Shown one piece after another: positions 1 through 6,116 of a stretch of DNA of 64,000 bases; the stretch's first letter is position 1, and the number at the start of each line of letters is the position of its first letter. A model generated the notes under the pieces. It did no database searches and was not told the DNA's origin. It saw only the letters and a list, made by a program, of their open reading frames with translations. The translations under genes were made by a program, and so were the position numbers. The stretch comes from Flavihumibacter fluminis (GTDB lineage Bacteria; Bacteroidota; Bacteroidia; Chitinophagales; Chitinophagaceae), in assembly GCF_021491375.1 (NCBI RefSeq), contig NZ_JAKEVY010000002.1:434001-498000 (forward strand), read 5' to 3'.

Positions 1-549
1 TTATTGGTTCAGCATACAAGTAAAAAATCCGGTACCAGCGATTCTGGTGCAAGTACTGAGGCTGCTGCCGGATCTGCTGCTGAATTTAAAATCGCCTACT
101 TCGACATCGATTCATTACAGAACAAATACGAGTATTTTAAAGATGCCCTGGCCCAGTTAAAGGCCAAGGAAGAAAATATGAATAAAGAGCTTTCCGGATT
201 GGAACGTTCTTATCAGAAAAAAATCAATGAATGGCAGCAACAAGGTGCCAGCATGAGCCAGTCGCAGGCAGAAGCAGTTCAGCGTGAATATGGCCAGATG
301 CAACAGAATTACCAGCAGCGTCGGCTCACCCTCGAGCAGCAGCTGGAGAACCTGAAAATGGATTACAAGAAAAACATTAAGACTAAAATTGAAGAATACC
401 TGCGTGAGTTCAATAAGGACAAAGGATATGCCTATATTATTTCCTATGAACCCGAACTGATGTTTTACCGGGATACCGTTTACAATATTACCGATCAGAT
501 CATCCAGGGGTTGAATGCGGAGTATAAGAAGGGGGAGGAGAAGAAGTGA
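1..549 (+). CDS. OmpH/Skp-family periplasmic chaperone, 5' truncated by window edge
   Basis: The reading frame is open from the first base, so the true start and signal peptide lie outside the window. About 181 residues remain. After a Ser/Ala/Gly-rich stretch, the IAYFDIDSL segment and the long Gln/Lys/Glu-rich helical region with a conserved C-terminal part (GYAYIISYEP) match the OmpH/Skp family. These proteins form coiled-coil trimers that hold unfolded outer-membrane proteins in the periplasm. The stop codon TGA lies inside the first unit of a 7-bp repeat array. The function is inferred from family resemblance. Confidence 0.85.
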   Translation, partial: LLVQHTSKKSGTSDSGASTEAAAGSAAEFKIAYFDIDSLQNKYEYFKDALAQLKAKEENMNKELSGLERSYQKKINEWQQQGASMSQSQAEAVQREYGQMQQNYQQRRLTLEQQLENLKMDYKKNIKTKIEEYLREFNKDKGYAYIISYEPELMFYRDTVYNITDQIIQGLNAEYKKGEEKK

Positions 550-590
550 GAAAAAGTGAGACGTGAGACGTGAGAAGTGAGAGGTGAGAA
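546..590 (+). repeat. Tandem 7-bp repeat GTGAGAN at ompH-like gene stop
   Basis: One GTGAGAA at 546-552 contains the stop codon of the upstream gene. After a 3-base gap, five head-to-tail units follow at 556-590: two GTGAGAC, then GTGAGAA, GTGAGAG and GTGAGAA. Base 7 is the variable one. The same unit recurs at 2288-2315, 40641-40668, inverted at 40719-40746 and 45254-45312, and as a single unit at 60496-60502. Confidence 0.9.
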
Positions 591-663
591 GGCATGGAAG
601 AGGAAACAATGGATACGGGAGGCATGGAGACGGGACAGGGGTAAGAATGTGAAAGTTTTTTGG

Positions 664-691
664 ACCCGCGGATTTTATTCGCGGGTTTTTT
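664..691 (+). terminator. Rho-independent terminator after the OmpH-like gene
   Basis: A 7-bp GC-rich stem (ACCCGCG with CGCGGGT), a 9-base loop and a run of six T form a classical intrinsic terminator. It sits about 115 bp after the stop codon, behind the heptad array, and separates this gene from the permease gene. Confidence 0.85.
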
Positions 692-697
692 GTGCCC

Positions 698-822
698 CGC
701 CTCCTTTGTCTCCCTTCTCCCTTGTCTCCCTTGTCTCCCGTTCCCCGTCTCCCGTCTCCTTTGTTTCCTCTTCCAATCCTCCATCTTCCATTCTTCCATT
801 CCCCCTTTATTCCTATCTTCCA
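698..822 (+). repeat. Pyrimidine-rich tract with degenerate GTCTCCC heptads
   Basis: Almost pure C/T on this strand, with repeated CTTGTCTCC, GTCTCCC and CTTCCATTC-like units. GTCTCCC is one base away from GTCTCAC, the reverse complement of the heptad unit GTGAGAC. A purine-rich counterpart lies at about 594-640. Nearly the same tract occurs at about 40673-40716 between an esterase gene and rnz. No convincing coding sequence is seen. Confidence 0.7.
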
Positions 823-839
823 TGCTTAACTAACTGCTT

Positions 840-2291
840 ATGGCCCAGGAAGGCGCTTCTTTTAAACCCACACTTGGATTATTGGATGCCACGATGATTG
901 TAGCAGGATCCATGATCGGCTCAGGCATCTTTATTGTTTCATCAGATATTGCACGCAATGTTGGCAGTGCCGGCTGGTTGATTTTTGTCTGGTTACTGAC
1001 CGGATTTATGACATTAACGGCTGCCCTGAGTTATGGCGAATTAAGTGCCATGTATCCTAAAGCAGGCGGACAATACGTTTACCTCAAAGAGGCCTATAAC
1101 CCCCTGATTGGATTTCTTTATGGCTGGAGTTTTTTTGCGGTAATCCAAACCGGTACCATCGCAGCCGTAGGAGTAGCATTTTCCAAATTTGCAGCCTATA
1201 TCTTTCCCTCGCTCAGTGAAAAAAACATCCTGATTGATGCAGGATACATCCAGATTTCCTCTGCTCAGCTGGTTGCCATCCTGGTAGTAGTAATTCTCTC
1301 ATTCATAAATACACGGGGCGTCAAGGAAGGCAAGCTGATCCAGACCACCTTTACGCTGGCCAAACTGCTTGCGTTATTCGGATTGATCGTATTTGGTTTC
1401 CTGATCGGTGCAAAAGCCGGTATCTGGGATGCCAACTGGGCTGATGCCTGGAGCTTTGGTAAACTGGCAAAAACGGAAGCCGGTGATGAATTGGTGTATG
1501 TGGGAGAAACGGTCAAAAAAACGTTTTATGAAAACTGGCCTGCCATCATCGGAGCCTTATCTGCAGCGATGGTAGGTTCGGTATTCAGCAGTGATGCCTG
1601 GAACAACGTAACTTTTATTGCAGGAGAGATCAAACGGCCGGAGAAAAATATCGGTCTCAGTTTGTTCCTGGGAACCCTGATTGTTACCATCATTTATGTT
1701 TCTGCCAACCTGATGTACACGGCTGTACTGCCCATCAATGAAATCGCATTTGCACAGGATGATCGCGTGGCAGTTGCAGCATCACAGAATATTTTTGGAA
1801 GCGTCGGTACGATTGTGATCGCACTGATGATCATGGTTTCGACTTTTGGTTGTAATAACGGCCTGATCTTATCAGGTGCCAGGGTTTATTATACGATGGC
1901 GAAAGATGGTTTATTCTTTTCCTCTGTTGGTCGCCTGAATAAAAATGGAGTACCTGCCAAAGCCCTCTGGATCCAGTGTGCCTGGGCCAGCCTGCTTTGT
2001 CTTAGTGGAAAATATGGCGATCTGCTCGACTATGTAGTATTTGTGGTGCTGATCTTTTATGTACTTACCATTCTGGGTATCTTTAAGCTGCGTCGCTCTC
2101 ATCCGGATGCACCAAGACCCTACAAAGCTTTCGGTTATCCCATCCTGCCTGCCTTGTATATCCTGCTGGCAACTGCCATGTGTTTTGCCCTCTTGTACAC
2201 AAAACCTAAATTTGCATCCTTCGGATTACTGATTGTACTGATTGGTATTCCGATTTATTACCTGGCGGTGGCAAGAAGAAGTGAAAAGTGA
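840..2291 (+). CDS. APC-family amino acid permease
   Basis: A 483-residue integral membrane protein with about 12 hydrophobic segments. It has the family's N-terminal signature around residues 15-40 (MIGSGIFIVSSDIA) and a GGQYVYLKEAY stretch near residue 78. APC transporters move amino acids or polyamines across the inner membrane, usually by proton symport or exchange; the LAT/SLC7-like look suggests amino acid exchange, but the substrate cannot be read from sequence. The ATG at 840 gives a normal N-terminus. It lies alone between a terminator and rfaE1. Its stop TGA is embedded in the first unit of a heptad array. Confidence 0.9.
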   Translation: MAQEGASFKPTLGLLDATMIVAGSMIGSGIFIVSSDIARNVGSAGWLIFVWLLTGFMTLTAALSYGELSAMYPKAGGQYVYLKEAYNPLIGFLYGWSFFAVIQTGTIAAVGVAFSKFAAYIFPSLSEKNILIDAGYIQISSAQLVAILVVVILSFINTRGVKEGKLIQTTFTLAKLLALFGLIVFGFLIGAKAGIWDANWADAWSFGKLAKTEAGDELVYVGETVKKTFYENWPAIIGALSAAMVGSVFSSDAWNNVTFIAGEIKRPEKNIGLSLFLGTLIVTIIYVSANLMYTAVLPINEIAFAQDDRVAVAASQNIFGSVGTIVIALMIMVSTFGCNNGLILSGARVYYTMAKDGLFFSSVGRLNKNGVPAKALWIQCAWASLLCLSGKYGDLLDYVVFVVLIFYVLTILGIFKLRRSHPDAPRPYKAFGYPILPALYILLATAMCFALLYTKPKFASFGLLIVLIGIPIYYLAVARRSEK

Positions 2292-2315
2292 GATGTGAGA
2301 CGTGAGATGTGAGAC
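2288..2315 (+). repeat. Four tandem GTGAGAY heptads at permease gene stop
   Basis: Four perfect head-to-tail units alternate GTGAGAT, GTGAGAC, GTGAGAT, GTGAGAC. The permease stop TGA (2289-2291) is formed by the first unit. The array fills most of the 40-bp gap to rfaE1. Confidence 0.92.
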
Positions 2316-2331
2316 GCAAAAAAACAAATCC

Positions 2332-3318
2332 ATGAATTTTGATCAGCTGTTTGATTCCTTTAGCAAGGTGAAAGTTGCGGTAGTTGGAGATGTTATGCTG
2401 GACACTTATTGGTGGGGCCATGTGGATCGCATTTCTCCGGAAGCACCTGTTCCTGTAGTGGCTTTGGACAGCAGTGAATTAAGAATTGGTGGTGCCGGTA
2501 ACGTAGCACTGAACCTGGTGGCACTCGGAGCACAGGTGCATATTTTTTCAGTGATGGGAGAGGACCAGGATGGCAAACAACTGGATCAATTACTTACCGA
2601 CAGCAATATTGATACGTCGTATATTCTTTTCAGTCACGAAAGAAAAACAACCAACAAAATCCGCGTTATCAGCAGGAACCAGCAAATGATGCGACTGGAT
2701 TCGGAAACCGTAAAAGACCTGAGTGCTACAGAAGAGGAAGCGATTTTCGACAGAATTTCAGAGTATGTTCAGAAGGAGCAACCCCAGGTGCTGATTTTTG
2801 AAGACTACAACAAAGGTGTACTCACGGAATCCCTGATAACAAAGATTATTTCCCTTTGCAAACAGGAGGGAGTTCTCACAACCGTAGACCCTAAAAAGAA
2901 AAACTTCTTCGCCTATAAAGGAGTAGATATATTCAAGCCGAATCTGAAAGAAGTAAAAGAAGGATTGAATCTCTCCCTGGAAAAAGTGGATCAGGCATCT
3001 CTCAGCGAAGTACACAGCAGGTTATCGCAGGAACTCGGGCACGCTGTTTCCTTTATCACCCTGTCTGAAAAAGGCGTTTTTGTACAACAGCAGGAAACCG
3101 CTTTTCAAATACCTTCTCATATTCGCAACATTGCAGATGTATCCGGTGCTGGTGATACGGTTATTGCGGTTGCCTCACTTGTTTATGCAGTAACTAAAGA
3201 TATTCGCTTGTTTGCCGCAATGGCCAATATTGCGGGTGGGTTGGTTTGCGAAGAAGTGGGTACCGCAGCCATTGATAAAAAACGTTTCCTTCAGGAATGC
3301 AAGCAGTTACTTAGTTAG
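2332..3318 (+). CDS. rfaE1: D-glycero-beta-D-manno-heptose-7-phosphate kinase
   Basis: A 328-residue PfkB/ribokinase-family protein that matches the kinase half of E. coli HldE. It phosphorylates heptose 7-phosphate at C1 in ADP-heptose synthesis for lipopolysaccharide core. Visible motifs are GGAGNVALNLVALGA near residue 55 and the ATP-site DVSGAGDT with the catalytic Asp near residue 275. The length fits a stand-alone RfaE1 without the cytidylyltransferase domain. I chose the ATG at 2332; an in-frame ATG at 2302 would add ten residues encoded by the heptad array. The 3' end overlaps the convergent DUF4230 gene by 8 bp. Confidence 0.93.
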   Translation: MNFDQLFDSFSKVKVAVVGDVMLDTYWWGHVDRISPEAPVPVVALDSSELRIGGAGNVALNLVALGAQVHIFSVMGEDQDGKQLDQLLTDSNIDTSYILFSHERKTTNKIRVISRNQQMMRLDSETVKDLSATEEEAIFDRISEYVQKEQPQVLIFEDYNKGVLTESLITKIISLCKQEGVLTTVDPKKKNFFAYKGVDIFKPNLKEVKEGLNLSLEKVDQASLSEVHSRLSQELGHAVSFITLSEKGVFVQQQETAFQIPSHIRNIADVSGAGDTVIAVASLVYAVTKDIRLFAAMANIAGGLVCEEVGTAAIDKKRFLQECKQLLS

Positions 3319-3937
3319 TAGCTACTCGTATTTTTTGAAATCCCTGCAGTGCCAGGAAATTCCGCAGCACTTTTAATGCCTGTTCATCCGCTTTCACGAG
3401 AATGCCTTTTTCGGTTGCCCGTTGCCGTAACTTTTCACTGGCCTGGGATACCAGTTTATTGGTTTCGGCCTGCGACCAATTTCCTTCTTCAATAAAAACA
3501 TCCGTGCCGGATGGATTAACGATGATGTCCTGAATGCGGGCAGCAGGGATCGTTACTGATACTGAATCATAGCGTATGAATATTGCATTGGATTCCAACC
3601 TGCTCAAATCAGTTCCGGCTATCACTTTTCCTTTCACTACCAATACCAGTTGCTCTGCCTGTGCAAGAGGTAGCGGACTTATCCAATCCAGTATTTTTTT
3701 CGGAGAGCCTGGGGGAACCGGACGAACCTGGCTCACCACCACTTCATCGGATGATTCAATGGTAAAAAGAGTCGCGATCTGTTTGATTTCTGTGATGAGC
3801 AGGGGTGTTTCTTCAATCAGTACGGGGCTCGCCTTAAACCAGCTGCCGACAGATGGTAGCCAGTTCAATTTCACCAGCAGGCTGTACAACAGTACAACGA
3901 TCACTAAAGCAACTACTATTTTCACTATTCCTCTCAT
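3311..3937 (-). CDS. DUF4230 family membrane-anchored protein (downstream copy)
   Basis: 208 residues with one N-terminal hydrophobic helix (about residues 5-25) followed by a soluble domain resembling DUF4230. Features include an initial ETPLLITEIKQIATLFTIES-type segment and a C-terminal helical part (LRQRATEKGI). The role of DUF4230 proteins is not known to me. This gene overlaps the upstream paralogue by 4 bp (ATGA), so the two are almost certainly co-translated, and its 3' end overlaps rfaE1 by 8 bp in convergent orientation. Assignment rests on resemblance only. Confidence 0.8.
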   Translation of the reverse strand: MRGIVKIVVALVIVVLLYSLLVKLNWLPSVGSWFKASPVLIEETPLLITEIKQIATLFTIESSDEVVVSQVRPVPPGSPKKILDWISPLPLAQAEQLVLVVKGKVIAGTDLSRLESNAIFIRYDSVSVTIPAARIQDIIVNPSGTDVFIEEGNWSQAETNKLVSQASEKLRQRATEKGILVKADEQALKVLRNFLALQGFQKIRVATN

Positions 3938-4503
3938 CGCAGTATACTGGTGGGTTGGTCAGCAAATTCAATGTTGATTTCGGTATAGCCCAGTTGTTGG
4001 CAAAAGCGGGTGATCCAGTCACGGGTATGACTACGCGCTGTTTCAAGTATACCTGTTTCAGGTATAGCAGCTTCGATCTGCTTCTCTGCCTGTGCCAATA
4101 AGGCTGTTCTTTCCTCCTGGCTGAATTCAGAGCGAAGCAGTCCCACTTCTTCATATTCCAGTCGTATTTTCTCCGGGGGCAGTTGAAGAGAGAGGATTTT
4201 CGGTGGCGGTAATTTGATCTGAATGGAATTTCCAGAGCTGGTGATATCCTCTTCACTTAACTGCGTCAGATCAATTCCTGCTTTGAGATTGGCTTCCACA
4301 CTTAGCAGAATTTTTCGATCCCCGATTTTATACCAGGTCTGGTTATCACTGGCCTTTACAATTTTGGTAACCGTGTATTGAGTGGTAGCCAAAGCACCCA
4401 TTTCTTTTATCGCCAATACCTTTTCCTCTCTTGGGATGGATGAGCTGCAGCCTGCCAGCAGGAGAAGTAAAAGTCCGTTCAGATACTGCCCAAATTTGCT
4501 CAT
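3934..4503 (-). CDS. DUF4230 family lipoprotein (upstream copy)
   Basis: 189 residues starting with a lipoprotein signal (LLLLLLAGC, Cys19). The rest parallels the following gene: an N-terminal KEMGALATTQYTVTKIVKAS segment, a beta-rich middle part (QIKLPPPKILSLQL) and a C-terminal helical part with ERTALLAQAEKQIEAA. It is a second DUF4230-type domain with a lipid anchor instead of a transmembrane helix. The pair is divergent from ispD across a 33-bp gap that carries a perfect inverted repeat. No biochemical function is known to me. Confidence 0.8.
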   Translation of the reverse strand: MSKFGQYLNGLLLLLLAGCSSSIPREEKVLAIKEMGALATTQYTVTKIVKASDNQTWYKIGDRKILLSVEANLKAGIDLTQLSEEDITSSGNSIQIKLPPPKILSLQLPPEKIRLEYEEVGLLRSEFSQEERTALLAQAEKQIEAAIPETGILETARSHTRDWITRFCQQLGYTEINIEFADQPTSILR

Positions 4504-4508
4504 ATTTG

Positions 4509-4531
4509 CAAATTACGTCTTTCGTAATTTG
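4509..4531. promoter_or_regulatory. Symmetric divergent promoter/operator between DUF4230 gene and ispD
   Basis: Perfect 9-bp arms CAAATTACG and CGTAATTTG are separated by 5 bases. Each strand therefore reads TAATTTG and then exactly 5 bases before an ATG (4537 on plus, 4503 on minus). TAATTTG is one base short of the Bacteroidota -7 element TAnnTTTG. I infer two mirror-image promoters giving very short leaders, or an operator covering both starts. Confidence 0.5.
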
Positions 4532-4536
4532 ATCAT

Positions 4537-5217
4537 ATGGAAAAATATGCAGTGGTAGTAGCAGGTGGGTCCGGACTTCGGATGGGAACAGCAGTTCCGA
4601 AGCAATTTCTGATGCTGCGGGATAAACCGGTACTCTGGTATACGCTGACGGCCTTCCTGGATGCCTTTTCAGATATGCAGATCATCCTTGTATTGCCGGA
4701 ACACCATATGGAAACAGGTAAAACTATTTTACGCTCAACGTATGACCCCAACCGAATCTGGATGACTAGCGGTGGAGAAACCAGGTTTCATTCCGTGAGA
4801 AATGGGTTGCAGCATATACAGAGGCACTCTATTGTATTTGTGCATGATGGTGTACGATGTCTGCTGACACCTGATCTGATTCGTCGCTGTTATAGTGGCG
4901 CGGTGGATAAGGGCAACGCAATTCCGGCAACCAGGGCAGTTGATTCCATCCGGATGGAAACAGTAAATGGAGCAGTTTCCATTGATCGGGATAGAATCCG
5001 GGTGATTCAAACCCCGCAGACATTTTATTCAGATATTATTAAATCTGCTTTTGAACAGGATTTCCATGAATCCTTTACAGATGAAGCCAGTGTGGTTGAA
5101 AAACTGGGCGTTAAAATCAATCTGATCGAAGGCGAGATTACCAATATCAAAATTACCCGGCCGTTGGACCTATTGATAGCTGAAAAAGTATTGGAAGAAA
5201 GAGAGATGGGCCTTTAA
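4537..5217 (+). CDS. ispD: 2-C-methyl-D-erythritol 4-phosphate cytidylyltransferase
   Basis: 226 residues, the normal length for IspD. It transfers CMP from CTP to methylerythritol phosphate in the non-mevalonate isoprenoid pathway. The nucleotide-binding loop VVAGGSGLRMGTAVPKQF is at residues 6-23, FVHDGVRCLL lies near residue 105 (IspD usually has R-P here), and IQTPQTF near residue 162 is the conserved family segment. The ATG at 4537 is the only sensible start. The stop overlaps the convergent acyltransferase-like gene by 4 bp. Confidence 0.93.
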   Translation: MEKYAVVVAGGSGLRMGTAVPKQFLMLRDKPVLWYTLTAFLDAFSDMQIILVLPEHHMETGKTILRSTYDPNRIWMTSGGETRFHSVRNGLQHIQRHSIVFVHDGVRCLLTPDLIRRCYSGAVDKGNAIPATRAVDSIRMETVNGAVSIDRDRIRVIQTPQTFYSDIIKSAFEQDFHESFTDEASVVEKLGVKINLIEGEITNIKITRPLDLLIAEKVLEEREMGL

Positions 5218-6116
5218 TAGCGGGGCTTCAGCCATCGCAATGGGAATGGCAGATCATTCCAGGCAACAAAATAATAGGGCTCATTGACTGCTCCGAAATT
5301 CTGATAAAAATGCGCAATACCGGGGAGATCAGATCCTTCCATATCCAGCCAACTCAGCCGGCCTGCAAATTCCCGGATCAACTGATCCAGTAAAAAATGA
5401 TTGGCTGCTTTTTTTCGTGCGTGTGGCACCGTTATATTGGCTAGTAAATATAGCCGATCACTGTCTTTCAGACAAAGACAGGCTGCCTGGACTTCATTGC
5501 CTAACAGCACTTCCCGTAGAACGAGTTGCCCTTGTCCTTTTTCTGAATTGCAGTACTGATGGAGCTGCTTGTAATCCTGGTTGGAATAGCTCAAGGATTT
5601 TCCATAGGTGTTTTGATACAAGGCAAGAACACTGTTCGGATTATCAGCCGGCCGGTATTCAAAAGCATGCTGCGACGCAATTTTCCTGTTTTTCTGAAGA
5701 TCGGTTTTGTATTGCGATTCGATACTTGCATATGCCGGTTGCAAGTTGACCAGGTAATTATTTCTTTCCTTCGTGTAGCAATGGTTGTTGGCTGGATTGT
5801 TGGCAAGATAAAACTCTGCAAACCTGAATCGTTTCCTACAGGCAGAAAGGAAAAGATGGATGAGGGAACTGTCAACAGGTGCCAGCGAATGGATCGCTGT
5901 TTTTTGAATAAAAGCTGGTTGATACAGATAAGCTATTCCCCATTTGGTTCTCGGAAAAACAGGCAATACCGCTTCGTAATCCTTGTACACAAAAGCAGCC
6001 CAGTTACCTGCCATGGCTGTAAAAAATGCAGGATCCGCATACAGGCTGGTTGGTCCGGTTAAACGCTGCCATTTTTCATGAGAGAGTTCAGCAGCATCAA
6101 CGTATCGTATGGTCAT
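5214..6116 (-). CDS. FemAB/GNAT-like acyltransferase of unknown substrate
   Basis: 300 residues. The layout, with two halves of GNAT type (LPVFPRTKWGIAYLYQPAF near residue 55; a C-terminal HFLLDQLIREFAGRLSWLDM segment near 245), resembles the FemAB-like acetyltransferase domain proteins common in Bacteroidota. These may transfer acyl or aminoacyl groups, but the substrate is unknown. The start at 6116 makes a 4-bp ATGA overlap with the M1 peptidase gene; an ATG at 6131 is the alternative. It ends the minus-strand operon and overlaps ispD by 4 bp at its 3' end. Confidence 0.7.
   Translation of the reverse strand: MTIRYVDAAELSHEKWQRLTGPTSLYADPAFFTAMAGNWAAFVYKDYEAVLPVFPRTKWGIAYLYQPAFIQKTAIHSLAPVDSSLIHLFLSACRKRFRFAEFYLANNPANNHCYTKERNNYLVNLQPAYASIESQYKTDLQKNRKIASQHAFEYRPADNPNSVLALYQNTYGKSLSYSNQDYKQLHQYCNSEKGQGQLVLREVLLGNEVQAACLCLKDSDRLYLLANITVPHARKKAANHFLLDQLIREFAGRLSWLDMEGSDLPGIAHFYQNFGAVNEPYYFVAWNDLPFPLRWLKPRY

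Noticed and set aside
546-590. Heptad arrays considered as CRISPR
   Set aside because: Units are 7 bp, head-to-tail without spacers, and no cas gene is in the window.
577-897. Plus-strand frame across the repeat and terminator region before the permease gene
   Set aside because: It is made of repeat-derived Ser/Pro/Val sequence, contains the terminator and overlaps the permease start.
2302-2331. Upstream in-frame ATG for rfaE1
   Set aside because: The ten extra residues would be encoded by the repeat array and do not fit the family's N-terminus.
5559-6062. Plus-strand frame of 167 codons opposite the FemAB-like gene
   Set aside because: No domain resemblance and fully covered by a better minus-strand gene coupled to its operon.
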